64,000 nt of DNA from G963665085 sp963665085 (GCA_963665085.2 CAXXXS010000003.1:1-64000), one strand, 5' to 3'. Positions 1-8,483 are shown, counted from the first letter of the stretch. Numbers and translations: made by a program. Notes: generated by a model not told the origin, from the letters alone.

Positions 1-39
1 TGCCGGGCTTTCGCATTTCTATTTTACTATAGCGACATA

Positions 40-519
40 TTATTCACAAGGTTCATTTGTAGAGGCAAACATTAATCCCGTCTCGATAATTAGCTTTTTC
101 CTTTTTAATTTCTCATTTAATACTGAGATTATATTATCGATATGCTTATTATAGCAGTTCTCTACTTTGTATTCAATAGTTCTATCTTCCGTTTTTATTA
201 CAACATCCCAAGTAAAACCGTCAAGCATTCCAGAATTAATAAAATTTGCACTAGAGTTTTCGTAAGTTTTTGCTAATTGATTTATTCTATCAACTATTAA
301 CTCACAGTCTTTGTTTTTTATTCTTCTGGTAGCAATTAATCTAAAGGTATCACCCTGTTTACTCTTATAAGCCTTTAATTTATTTTCCTCATATTTATAT
401 TTTGCCTTTGCTCCTGTCATAACATTAACAAACAATATTTCAACTGTAATGTCATTGTCATACTGAGCTTCTGCATTTACACAAATCAATATTAGTATAT
501 AAAGTAATATTATTCTCAT
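40..519 (-). CDS. putative periplasmic immunity protein for orphan Rhs tip2 (imm2)
   Basis: A 159-residue protein with an N-terminal hydrophobic signal peptide (MRIILLYILILICVNAEA, then QYDND), so it is probably periplasmic. Its start overlaps the stop of the preceding orphan Rhs tip as TAATG (positions 521-517), which implies translational coupling. A small exported protein directly behind an Rhs C-terminal tip is the usual position of the cognate immunity gene in polymorphic-toxin loci; that is the only basis for the role. I recognise no family. The remainder is mixed alpha/beta with two cysteines near the middle and C-terminus. It is intact although its toxin tip has been cut off from the Rhs core, so it may survive as protective residual immunity. 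It could alternatively be an unrelated exported protein. Confidence 0.6.
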   Translation of the reverse strand: MRIILLYILILICVNAEAQYDNDITVEILFVNVMTGAKAKYKYEENKLKAYKSKQGDTFRLIATRRIKNKDCELIVDRINQLAKTYENSSANFINSGMLDGFTWDVVIKTEDRTIEYKVENCYNKHIDNIISVLNEKLKRKKLIIETGLMFASTNEPCE

Positions 520-1300
520 TATTTGGTCTGTATAAAGCTCTTAATAATATATTTTTTAGTACTGTAATTTTTAATTACATGACTCTTAAGAGCCTTGTCT
601 GTCATAAGTTTATAACCGCTTGAACCTGTGTGCTTGTTATAATAACTTCCAAATTTGAAGCCCTCGTATTCATCCATGTAATCATACCCCACTGGGTCAC
701 TATAAGTGTTTTTAACGGGATTATGTCCATTAAAATTGAATTCACCCATTAGATATCCCATACCATGTCGTGATTCATGCACAATAGTTTGTCCTTGCTT
801 TGCGCCAAGAAAGAATTGCGTTTCATACCTATTATTAGTTGAGTTCCATTTCGAAGCACCACCAGATTCAGCTATTGTTCCATCAGCTTTTTGTACTGGT
901 TGAAATCCCGAGAAGTGAAACATTTCCGTGCTTGGGTCTGCCACATAATCTAGCATGCTATTTACTTGAGATATCTGCCCTAATGCATTAGCTTGTCGTT
1001 CAGCTTTTCTTTCTAATCTATTGCTACTGATATTGTTATTCCACTTATCTATTGTTTTGTCAAGTTTTTTCTGTGCATTAGCCTGCGCTTTTGATGCGTT
1101 ATCTTTTGTGTCAATAAAAGCCTGTCTAGTAGCATTATTTGAGAAACTTGTATCAGCCCCGTCAGGGTCTATTAATAATATTGGATTGTTCAGACAATAA
1201 TTATAAGGTGTGTGACTATAATGATTTTCAGCTAATGGGTCTACAGCATGCCAACGTGCTATTGCCGGGTCGTAAAAGCGAAACCCATAATCATACCAAC
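519..1300 (-). pseudogene. orphan Rhs C-terminal tip (tip2) with HExxH metallopeptidase motif
   Basis: The reading frame is open from the attachment site at about 1298 down to the stop at 519-521 but has no core and no credible start; the first in-frame ATG is at 956, inside the toxin part. It begins with the end-of-core motif [11 protein letters not shown] and continues [14 protein letters not shown] and [11 protein letters not shown], the standard terminus of an Rhs core. After a charged alpha-helical linker (about 1140-960) comes the tip, which contains HESRH (765-779), an HExxH zinc-metallopeptidase signature, then GHNP and [10 protein letters not shown], which could supply further metal ligands. 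The fold is not assigned further. It is the displaced C-terminus of an ancestral Rhs protein, now separated from the intact rhs gene by two tandem mobile elements. The frame is undamaged, so recombination could restore it. Confidence 0.8.
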
Positions 1301-1301
1301 T
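1284..1301 (-). other. attachment site, outer junction (attR-type) next to tip2
   Basis: On the minus strand the junction reads AAGT|TGGTATGATTATGGG: element left-end sequence, then the codons for W-Y-D-Y-G of tip2. The shared block TGGTA(C/T)GATTA(C/T)GGG also occurs at 9198-9213 and at 17116-17130. This site carries T at the first variable position, like the element end, and T at the second, unlike tip1. That combination is expected for a crossover within GATTA between an element site TGGTATGATTAC and a target TGGTACGATTAT. Confidence 0.75.
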
Positions 1302-1671
1302 TACGCAACTTTTTTAGCAATTTCAGGACTTCTTACCACCTCCGGGCAACCTGTTCAAAGAACTTCTAATGCCCTCAAAAATAGCATCTTTTTTCTTTTA
1401 ATTGAACTTTTTATTTGAAGATTCACGTTTGCAGGAAGTACCCCACATTGGTAAAATTCCACCGTCCCTGCATGCATCGCCCTTTTACCAACTCCCCGCG
1501 CCAGCCCTTCTGTTGTTTTTACCGTCATGCTTTTTGTGCCTGGCACACTTGCAGCACATTGCTTTTGTTTTTTAAGTCGATTGATTTTTAAAGGTAAAAA
1601 GCCAAAATCAAAGAGCTGCGCCAACCCTCGATAACAAAAAGACATGCCAGTAAAAACCACCCAAAGCTAAG

Positions 1672-1754
1672 TTACATAACGTGGCATTATAAAACACACA
1701 TTTTCAGCGGTGTAAACCAAGTATTTTGATGTGTCTTATAATAACGTTATGTAA
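1672..1754. repeat. imperfect inverted repeat (hairpin 1, copy A)
   Basis: The arms begin TTACATAACGT (1672-1682) and end ACGTTATGTAA (1744-1754), an 11-bp perfect outer stem. Inside, ATTATAA.ACACA pairs with TGTGT.TTATAAT, leaving unpaired bases on one arm. The ~25-nt loop differs between copies A and B while the stem is kept, which suggests selection on the fold. Confidence 0.7.
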
Positions 1755-1780
1755 AATATCCCCACAGCCAGCACACGGCA

Positions 1781-1857
1781 GATGCTGTTAAAATAGAATA
1801 ACTTTTAGTTGATTTATTTTTTAATGGTAAAAGTTATTTCCAGTTTAACAGCACATC
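1781..1857. repeat. imperfect inverted repeat (hairpin 2, copy A)
   Basis: The left arm GATGCTGTTAAA...ATAACTTTTA pairs with the right arm TAAAAGTTAT...TTTAACAGCACATC across a short loop, with a few bulged bases. It lies 26 bp after hairpin 1; the pair recurs in copy B. The two stems resemble folded recombination or single-strand-origin structures, but the function is unknown. Confidence 0.65.
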
Positions 1858-2666
1858 ATCATCAACATACATTCAGTTTTCTTTCAATTAAAAGAAAAAA
1901 GTACGGCTCTATTTTTATGATTAAAGCTTTGGTCGTGGGTGGGTTTTTGTGCGGATTTAATTATAAAAATGAGCATCCAACCGAACTACTAAATCTGATT
2001 AAATGTACTACTGCTGATTGAGGGCGGAAGGATGCAGGATTTTTGTTTTCTTTTTAATCAACTGCTTATAATATGCAACTGTGTGTCAGGAAAAAGAAGG
2101 AAAAACAGCCTTGAGCTAGCGTCGGGAAAGTGACTGCAAAAAGTGAGGCACGAACGGTTTGCGGACACTGTGCATGCGAGCCGCCTGCGAGTGGAGCAAG
2201 GTTGGTGCAAAAAGTAGACTGAGGAACGAAGGCGTTTTGCAGCTACTGTTTACAGCAAGGTTTTGGCGGAGTTTTTGACTTTTGGGTCGGGTCGTGTGTC
2301 AGCTCAAAAACTGTGACAAAACCGCAGACCGCAGCGACCAGCAGGCGAGCCTAATATTGGCAGCGGTTGGATTTTTAGCTTTTTTGTGGAGGAACGGAAC
2401 AAAAGTGCTAAAAATACAAAGGAGCTGCCGTGAGGAAGAAGGAGGAACGCAAAAAGCATGACAAGCTGGAGCGAAGCGGAACCCGCAGGGATTTGCAACT
2501 CTTTTTTATACCTTAAAAATCATTTCAACTAAATAAAAAAGTGTTGCAAAGGCTTGGCATGATTTTTTGCTGACGACTGATGACGAACACCGCTTTTCCT
2601 TCTTTGTGGGGAGCAGACAAAACAGCGTTGGACTTTTTGAGGGTCGGCGTTTTGGCTGCGTGGGGT

Positions 2667-3635
2667 TTATTGTTTGTTCAGGGGATGGAACTTTTCCAGT
2701 TTACTTTGTAGATTATCTAAATTATTCAACTGGTATCTTTCGGTTGAACTTACATATTTATGACCTGCAAAGTATTGTACTTGTCTAAGGTTGTGGTTTT
2801 TCAGCCAGTAAGTTATCACACTTGCCCGGATTTGTTTTGGATGAAGGATTTCAGGATTTAACTTTTGGATGGCTTTAAACATGTGCAACAAGCTGTTTTT
2901 AATGTTCTCGCTTCCGTTTATGCTTATAAAGAGTTGGTTTTGTATTATTGACTTGTTGATTTTATCAGGCTTTCGGGCTGGTTTTGGTTTAGTAATTTCT
3001 TTTAATATTCTTGGTCTTATTTCGGTTAAATACTCGTGTAGTTCCAGTATTTGAAAGGGTTTTAGTTCTAATGTTCTGCTGTTTCTTCTTCTGTTACCAG
3101 GAACATATATTTTACCTTCTTTGAGTTTTAAATGGTTTGGTTCAAGTTGCTGCAGCTCTTCGGTGGTTACACCTTGATAAATTAATATTCCTAAAATAAT
3201 TTTGTTCCTTTTCTCTCTGTTGGTAGTTGTTCCAAAGGATTTGTAAAGTATTTCTAGTTCCTTAATGTTGATAATATTAGAAGGTAGTTTTTGTTTGATT
3301 CCTTTTAAATGCAGATTGATAGCAGGATTAATAATATTAGGATTTGTTTGTTTTAAGTATTCATAAAAGTTTCTGATACTTCTTAGTTTGCTGTTAATGT
3401 GTTTTTTGCTCTTTCCTTCGAGTTTACAGTAATCAATAAAGTTTAATAAATCGTTGTACCGTGTATCTTTTGGCTGTAGAAGTTCATTCTCTAACCACTT
3501 TAAAAAATATCCTGCATAATTCATTTTTTGTCGGATTGTATTTTCTCCGTTTCCAAGTTCCTGCAGATAAGTTTTAAAGCCTTTTAGTTTGCTTTCTATC
3601 TCTTTATTAAAGCTGTATTCGGGTTTCTTACTCAT
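2667..3635 (-). CDS. tyrosine recombinase-like protein 1, catalytic box altered (copy A)
   Basis: A 322-residue protein with a SAM-like N-terminal core-binding domain (about 14-115) and a C-terminal phage-integrase domain (about 120-310). The box normally holding the first catalytic arginine (GLRxSE) reads GVTTEEL at 155-161, so threonine replaces arginine at about 157. The HxLRH box reads KQIRAS, keeping R270 but losing both histidines. The later GH (H292) and nucleophile Y301 (TERY) are kept with the normal 9-residue spacing. It may therefore act as an accessory subunit to the intact recombinase encoded just upstream, whose stop it overlaps by 8 nt. It is the last gene of the primase-recombinase operon. 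Alternatively it belongs to a subfamily with displaced catalytic residues. Confidence 0.85.
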   Translation of the reverse strand: MSKKPEYSFNKEIESKLKGFKTYLQELGNGENTIRQKMNYAGYFLKWLENELLQPKDTRYNDLLNFIDYCKLEGKSKKHINSKLRSIRNFYEYLKQTNPNIINPAINLHLKGIKQKLPSNIINIKELEILYKSFGTTTNREKRNKIILGILIYQGVTTEELQQLEPNHLKLKEGKIYVPGNRRRNSRTLELKPFQILELHEYLTEIRPRILKEITKPKPARKPDKINKSIIQNQLFISINGSENIKNSLLHMFKAIQKLNPEILHPKQIRASVITYWLKNHNLRQVQYFAGHKYVSSTERYQLNNLDNLQSKLEKFHPLNKQ

Positions 3636-4530
3636 TGGCTAAATGGGTATAGATTTGCGTACTTTCTAAACTGGCATGTCCTAAAAATTGGCTGACTTCT
3701 TCTAAAGTCATTCCCGATTGTAAAAGATGTGTGGCGATGGAGTGGCGCAAAGTATGGATTCCTATACTTCGACCATGCTCAGTACAGGTTTCCTTTTGCA
3801 GTTTGCTTGCTTCTGCTAATTTGTGAACCCTTTCTATTATTGCATTTCCGCAAAGTCGGTTTACTTGCATGCTTAAAAACAAAGCTTCTGGTTTTATATT
3901 CTTAAAGCTTAATATCTGTTGCCTGGCTACATAGATATAATTCTCTAAATCTTCTCGTATGGCTTCGGTCATGGGAACATAGCGTTCTTTGTAATTCTTT
4001 CCTTTTCGTACATAAACCCGTTTTTCTTTTAATAAAATATCACTGACATTTAAACTTACACCTTCACTTCTCCTTAATCCACAGCCATAATAAATACTTA
4101 AAATAGCCCTGTCCCGGATTCCTAAAATACTGTTGTCGCAAACTTTGTAAAAGGCTTTAATTTCGGATTGTGTGAGGATGGTTTTTGTATTGGCTTTTTC
4201 TGCTTGCAGTTCCAGTTTTATTTCAATATCGGCTTTACCTGTTTCCTGTAAGTATTTACTGAACCGCTTTAAGGCGTTGATATTGCTTATAATGTAGTTG
4301 TTTGATAAACTGCCGGATTTGGTTTTGTTCTTTCGGGTTTGTAGGTATTTATGGTAGTTGCTTATTATTTCAGGTTGCACCATTTCAAGGCTGCCGACTT
4401 CATTTGTTTTCAGATAAAAGAAAAAATCCCTTACATAATTGGTCGATGCATAAACCGTGCTTTCTGCATATCCTATGGTGTTGAGCCACTTTCTAAAACC
4501 GTCTTGTAATTGGGTGTATTTTGGGTTCAT
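3628..4530 (-). CDS. tyrosine recombinase 2, XerC/D-like, complete catalytic set (copy A)
   Basis: A 300-residue site-specific recombinase of the phage-integrase family. The N-terminal SAM-like domain (about 5-105) is followed by the catalytic domain with R153 in GCGLRRSEG, a lysine in the VRKGKNYKERYVPM beta-hairpin (about 176-178), H259-R262-H263 in HTLRH, H285 in FLGH and nucleophile Y294 in QIYTH. All catalytic positions are present, so this is the probable strand-exchange enzyme of the element, acting on the core in the rhs WYDYG codons. It lies about 115 bp downstream of the primase gene and overlaps recombinase 1 by 8 nt. The length is standard for XerC/D relatives. A host dif-resolving Xer is unlikely because it is duplicated with the element. 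Confidence 0.92.
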   Translation of the reverse strand: MNPKYTQLQDGFRKWLNTIGYAESTVYASTNYVRDFFFYLKTNEVGSLEMVQPEIISNYHKYLQTRKNKTKSGSLSNNYIISNINALKRFSKYLQETGKADIEIKLELQAEKANTKTILTQSEIKAFYKVCDNSILGIRDRAILSIYYGCGLRRSEGVSLNVSDILLKEKRVYVRKGKNYKERYVPMTEAIREDLENYIYVARQQILSFKNIKPEALFLSMQVNRLCGNAIIERVHKLAEASKLQKETCTEHGRSIGIHTLRHSIATHLLQSGMTLEEVSQFLGHASLESTQIYTHLANE

Positions 4531-4572
4531 CGCTTACGATGGTTTTTAAGGGTACATATTGCATTTTCTTAA

Positions 4573-4650
4573 GTATAACAGTTATTCTTGTTTGCGCTTT
4601 TATTTCCAACGAGTTACAAGGATAAAAACAATGTTATTCTTCTGTTATAC
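4573..4650. repeat. inverted and direct repeats between primase and recombinase genes (copy A)
   Basis: GTATAACAG (4573-4581) and CTGTTATAC (4642-4650) form a perfect 9-bp inverted repeat spanning the primase stop. GTTATTCTT occurs twice in direct orientation (near 4581 and 4633). They sit just ahead of the recombinase genes, so they could be operator or recombinase accessory sites. The same arrangement recurs at 12491-12568. Confidence 0.4.
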
Positions 4651-7350
4651 TAATGTTACACTTCTTGTTTTACTTCGTATCTGCTCTAAAACTTCGTTCA
4701 TTACATCGGTTCCGGCTTGCAGTTTCTCATAATCGTCCCACCGGTAAATTTCATATTCAAAGCCTGTTTTGCGGTTTCCTCCTGTCTTTCTGATAAATCC
4801 CCGGCTTTCGAGTTCATACATGTAGCGGTTCACTTTCATGGGGTACATTCTCAGCCGTTCCCGGACTTCCTTTGCAAAAAAGTTTTCTTTCTTCTCCTTC
4901 TTTATCCAACGTTTCAGGCTCTCGAAGAACTCACGAACCGCCCGGGGCAGTTCATCGGATTTCGCCAACAACACATCTTTTAAAAGTATGTTTGCCCATT
5001 CTATATCTTCCAAAGTGGTTTCAATGTAGCGTTCGCCTGTTAACTTATCTGTTTTTATTTCTCGTTGGTATTGATGATAGAAAGTAATTGTTTCAATGGT
5101 TGCCAGATAATGGCTATTAGTTCTTAGTGGTTTAAAAATGTATTCAGGAAGCTTTAACAGCTCTGCATAAGGGTTTCTTACTTTGATTGGTTTTAGTACT
5201 GTTTGCATATCCTTAAAAAACTCTTTCAGTTCGTTTTCTTCTTTGCTGTTTACTTTCCCTGCCGACAATCTTCGTTGATATTCCATAATGTGTTCTTTAT
5301 GTTGGTTGCTGCCATCCAAATAAATCAATAAACTACGGTTTGAGTTATCCTCATAAAGCTGTTCCCGTGTGGTTGTTCCGGCCAAGCAAATCGGGCCTTC
5401 AACATGAAGTGTAATAGTTTTTAGGTTTCCTTTGCTGTCTTTTATGGGGATGGTTTTTGATATTTTCTTTTTGCTCTGTAATTCACGCAAGGGATATAAA
5501 ACATCTTGCGCCCCGTCCATGTCTTCGATTAATACCAGCTTATGTTTTAACTCTTTTCTATCAAAATAGTAAAAGGCATTTTCTGATAATATGGTAATTT
5601 CCAGTTTCTCTTGTTCTGGTATCAACTCACTTACTTTTTCCTGCAGGTAGGTTTTGCCAGTTCCGGAAGCTCCTAAACTGATTATGTGCAATGGCTGTTC
5701 TCTTAATCTCGATGTAAATATCAGGTACATTAATAATCGGTTGTTTTCTTCTCCTATCATTCCGGTTCTGCCGATGTCTTGGTTTGTACGTTCCATCAGC
5801 TTTGGGGCTTTCAGATAATTGATTGCTTTACTTTGCCTATGTTCTGTAAGTTGCCTTGATTGCGGTTTCTGCTCTTTTTGGCTTTCAATTTTACTTAATC
5901 GGTATTGTTCTATTTGGTCGGTCAGCTCTGCAATGGCTCGCTTTAAAACTGTTGTTCCGGTTTCCAGTTGCTCGCATGCTTTGTTTATGAACTTTTCTAA
6001 GTAATCGGAGTGGTACAGGTCTAAAGTGTGGCGGATGCTGTGCAATGGGTCGTTTGTATCGGTTCTGCTGATTTTTAAGGTAATGCGCAGCCTGTCGATT
6101 TGCTGTAAGTTGATGCCGCCAAGTATAATAATCTGTAGTTCTTCGGTGGTATAAGTGATAAAGTCAGGGTTTCTTGTGTTTAACTTCGCAGTTATTCTTG
6201 GTGGTTCGGGTTTCCGTTCTTCTTCTTTTTCAGTTAAAAGAAAAAGGTCTTTTCTGTTTTCCAGTAAGTGGGTAAATATTTCATTGTCGTAAGCTACTGT
6301 CAAGCTGTTCACGTCTTCGCCTTCGGGTGTTTCGACTTTACTTAGTTTTATTCCTGGCAACAGCTCGCTTAATTCTTTCTGATACTTTTCTATTGCTTCA
6401 TTTCCGGCTTTGTCTCCATCAAAAAAGAAGATTATTTCTTGTAGGTACTGCAGCTCCTTTATTGCTTGTTTGTGTTCTTCTGTAAGTCCGTTTGTTCCGT
6501 AGCAGCTTAATAGTTCGTATTGGTTTGTAATCTCCTGTATTTGTAAAAGTGTTGCTGTGTCTATGATTGCTTCGGTTAATATTAACCTGGTGGTTGCTTG
6601 TTTTGGATAGCCTGGATAAAGTCCGGTTCTGTTTACCGTGTAATAATGTTTGGCGTTTTTGTTGTCGATTATCGAGCGACCGTATAAACTGGTAATTTGG
6701 TTTTGTTTGTTCTTTAATGAGAAGATTACACAGTCTTTTGCAAAAGCGGTGTAGGTTGTGCCGTTGGCATTGGGAACACTTCCATTATAAGGGATTAAAA
6801 GCCCTGCATTGATACAGGCTTCTTGTTCTTTGGCTTCCAGTTTGCCACGGTGGTGGAACTGTCCGCTATTGTAACCAAGTTCTAATAATTCGTGGCTTAG
6901 GTTTCTACTTTGTAAATATTCCTTGGGCTTCTTGGCTACGCTGCTGTTTAATCCGTTTTGGAAGTAGCTAAATATTTTGGTTAATATTTCGGTGTGGTTC
7001 TCCTTGGGTTGGCTCTTTTGTGGTTTCGGCTTTCCGTTGATTGGTTTAATATCTCCTGTTAGTTCCGTTGCTTTTAATAATCCTTTGTGCTTGCTTCCTT
7101 CTTTCAATGTGCAAAATTCTATCTGGTCGCCATTCTTGCCACAACCAAAACAGTTAAATGTATTTGTGTTTGGGTAAATCTTCATGCTTGGCTTATCATC
7201 GGCATGGAATGGACAGCTAAGCATATTGTTTCGGTTGGCTTGTAAGCCGTAATGTTTTAGTACTGTTTGGATACTTAAACGCTGCTTTATTTCTTGGATT
7301 TCCATTTTAGTAAGTTTTTTTGAAAATTCATTTTCCGATAAATCATTCAC
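4645..7350 (-). CDS. CHC2-Toprim primase fused to a P-loop ATPase/helicase-like domain (copy A)
   Basis: A 901-residue protein for replication of the element. A DnaG-type zinc finger is visible at 46-70 (C46, H49, C67, C70: CPFH...CFGC). It is followed by a Toprim domain with ILTEA (E260) and FFFDGDKAGN (D311, D313), the metal-binding residues of primases. A linker precedes an ATPase domain with Walker A GASGTGKT (560-567) and Walker B LVLIED (D610), then a C-terminal region with a winged-helix-like look. Primase-ATPase fusions of this kind are common on Bacteroidota mobile elements and phage satellites. It is transcribed divergently from the XRE regulator and heads the operon with the two recombinases. 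It implies that the excised form replicates or is copied during transfer. Confidence 0.88.
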   Translation of the reverse strand: MNDLSENEFSKKLTKMEIQEIKQRLSIQTVLKHYGLQANRNNMLSCPFHADDKPSMKIYPNTNTFNCFGCGKNGDQIEFCTLKEGSKHKGLLKATELTGDIKPINGKPKPQKSQPKENHTEILTKIFSYFQNGLNSSVAKKPKEYLQSRNLSHELLELGYNSGQFHHRGKLEAKEQEACINAGLLIPYNGSVPNANGTTYTAFAKDCVIFSLKNKQNQITSLYGRSIIDNKNAKHYYTVNRTGLYPGYPKQATTRLILTEAIIDTATLLQIQEITNQYELLSCYGTNGLTEEHKQAIKELQYLQEIIFFFDGDKAGNEAIEKYQKELSELLPGIKLSKVETPEGEDVNSLTVAYDNEIFTHLLENRKDLFLLTEKEEERKPEPPRITAKLNTRNPDFITYTTEELQIIILGGINLQQIDRLRITLKISRTDTNDPLHSIRHTLDLYHSDYLEKFINKACEQLETGTTVLKRAIAELTDQIEQYRLSKIESQKEQKPQSRQLTEHRQSKAINYLKAPKLMERTNQDIGRTGMIGEENNRLLMYLIFTSRLREQPLHIISLGASGTGKTYLQEKVSELIPEQEKLEITILSENAFYYFDRKELKHKLVLIEDMDGAQDVLYPLRELQSKKKISKTIPIKDSKGNLKTITLHVEGPICLAGTTTREQLYEDNSNRSLLIYLDGSNQHKEHIMEYQRRLSAGKVNSKEENELKEFFKDMQTVLKPIKVRNPYAELLKLPEYIFKPLRTNSHYLATIETITFYHQYQREIKTDKLTGERYIETTLEDIEWANILLKDVLLAKSDELPRAVREFFESLKRWIKKEKKENFFAKEVRERLRMYPMKVNRYMYELESRGFIRKTGGNRKTGFEYEIYRWDDYEKLQAGTDVMNEVLEQIRSKTRSVTLV

Positions 7351-7461
7351 AAAACTAACTAATCATTCTGATTCAAACAAGTATTAAATAAATTGTTTAT
7401 GATATTTTATTCACTTATTTTTGCTAAAAGTTTAATTTTTAGCTCATAAAACTGACTTATA
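7351..7461. promoter_or_regulatory. divergent promoter region with candidate XRE operator (copy A)
   Basis: This 111-bp AT-rich gap separates the primase operon from the divergent regulator gene. It contains GCTAAAA (7423-7429) and TTTTAGC (7437-7443), a perfect inverted repeat with a 7-bp spacer, 18 bp before the regulator start. That is a natural operator position for autoregulation and control of excision and replication genes. The same site is at 15341-15361 in copy B. Confidence 0.5.
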
Positions 7462-7794
7462 ATGACGTTTGGAGAAAGAATAACATACGCACGGAAACAG
7501 AAAAAACTTACTCAAAATGATTTGGGTAAAACTGTTGGCACTTCTGGTGATATTATCGGAAAGTATGAAAGGAATGAAATAAAACCCTCTATTGATACGG
7601 CTGCTAAAATTGCAGAGGCTTTAAATGTTACGATTGATTATTTGGTAAAAGATGCTGAATACCAAAATATAGATGATGAGACTTTAAAAAGGATGCAGAA
7701 CATTGAAAAGCTTACGCCTGAAGATAAAAGCCATGTGTACGCTATGCTTGATGCTTTCTTTGCTAAAAGCAAATTACAAAGCTTAATGATATAA
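7462..7794 (+). CDS. XRE-family transcriptional regulator of the element (copy A)
   Basis: A 110-residue protein. An N-terminal Cro/CI-type helix-turn-helix spans about 5-62 (GERITYARKQKKLTQNDLG, then SGDIIGKYERNEIKPS and AAKIAEALNVTIDYL). A short C-terminal helical extension (LTPEDKSHVYAMLDAFFAKSKL) may mediate dimerisation. It is the only plus-strand gene of the element, divergent from the primase operon, and ends in a terminator facing imm1. By position it is the probable repressor or switch governing primase and recombinase expression. Confidence 0.88.
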   Translation: MTFGERITYARKQKKLTQNDLGKTVGTSGDIIGKYERNEIKPSIDTAAKIAEALNVTIDYLVKDAEYQNIDDETLKRMQNIEKLTPEDKSHVYAMLDAFFAKSKLQSLMI

Positions 7795-7797
7795 AAA

Positions 7798-7817
7798 AAC
7801 CCGGTTAATGCCGGGTT
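7798..7817. terminator. terminator between XRE gene and imm1 (copy A)
   Basis: AACCCGG/CCGGGTT stem with a 6-nt loop, followed by TCTTTATTAT and preceded by an A run. It lies between the convergent XRE and imm1 genes and can serve both strands. Confidence 0.75.
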
Positions 7818-7838
7818 CTTTATTATCTAAATTTAAAT

Positions 7839-8483
7839 CTATTTTATTTTAGTGGGATTTGTCCGTACTGAATCGCTATGAATCAACTCAAATTTTCCGC
7901 TACTACGTATAAGATAGTCATGGGTTATGGAATCTTTTTGAGATGTTAAAACTATGCCTTCATCTATTTCCTTTGTTTCTTCCTTAAATATACTTCGAGT
8001 AGAGATAGTTGTGTCATTCAACAAATGAAAATACTTTATAATAAACAATCCAGTTTCACTATTTTCGTTTTGGTCTATTACATCAAAGTAATCACACTCT
8101 GTCAAATAAATATAATCCAACTTCTTCGTCGAACAATCCACCGTTATCGCATAAAACTTATCATCAGAGATATTCTCCACAAGTACAAAAAGCAAAAAGA
8201 CATCTTTATGAACTTCTTTTATACTATACAGGTATGCATCACCATTTATATCATCTGAATTCAAATCAAAAAGTATTTTCTTCTGAATATCTGTTAATTT
8301 CAGTTTCCCTTTAACATTTGTTTTTCTGATTTCATCAACAGAACCATAGCTATTCAACGTAGAATCAGGTAAATTTAATATTTTACAAATCTGTTTCCCA
8401 CCTTCTTTAACCTCGTTTTTTACAGAAGCATTATGACATGAAACAAGAATAAATGCAATAAATAAACTAATAATGTTTCTCAT
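7839..8483 (-). CDS. putative lipoprotein immunity protein for tip1 (imm1, copy A)
   Basis: A 214-residue predicted lipoprotein: MRNIISLFIAFILVSC is a signal peptide ending in a lipobox with the modified cysteine at 16. Its start is 6 nt after the stop of tip1, so the two are co-transcribed. Lipoprotein location in the periplasm fits protection against a peptidoglycan-cleaving NlpC/P60 toxin. I recognise no family in the mature part, which has several charged beta-like segments. It is identical to the copy behind the intact rhs gene. In this copy the linked toxin tip has lost its core, so it is an orphan immunity gene whose promoter is unclear. Confidence 0.6.
   Translation of the reverse strand: MRNIISLFIAFILVSCHNASVKNEVKEGGKQICKILNLPDSTLNSYGSVDEIRKTNVKGKLKLTDIQKKILFDLNSDDINGDAYLYSIKEVHKDVFLLFVLVENISDDKFYAITVDCSTKKLDYIYLTECDYFDVIDQNENSETGLFIIKYFHLLNDTTISTRSIFKEETKEIDEGIVLTSQKDSITHDYLIRSSGKFELIHSDSVRTNPTKIK

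Larger units (their letters stand above)
1299..2666. other. structured non-coding end of element copy A
   Basis: About 1.37 kb between the attachment core and recombinase 1 with no credible gene on either strand; short open frames here have unnatural compositions. It holds two long imperfect hairpins (1672-1754 and 1781-1857). It then holds a G-rich stretch (about 2080-2660) unlike the AT-rich surroundings, with recurring short words such as TGCAAAAAGT (near 2136 and 2207) and GAGGAACG (near 2220, 2390 and 2450). Such a stretch could hold a replication origin, recombinase accessory sites or a structured RNA. Compared with copy B, 1299-2213 shows several percent divergence, while the part after about 2214 matches. 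Confidence 0.6.

Noticed and set aside
1672..1857. Integron attC sites with gene cassettes
   Set aside because: The ends do not match the canonical RYYYAAC/GTTRRRY pair, no integron-type integrase with its extra helix is visible, and the cargo is not arranged as promoterless cassettes. Only the fold is similar.
2304..2498. Short minus-strand frame in the element end, repeated at 10222-10416
   Set aside because: It lies in the G-rich repeat-worded block, has a low-complexity composition without domain pattern, and its identity in both copies only reflects duplication.
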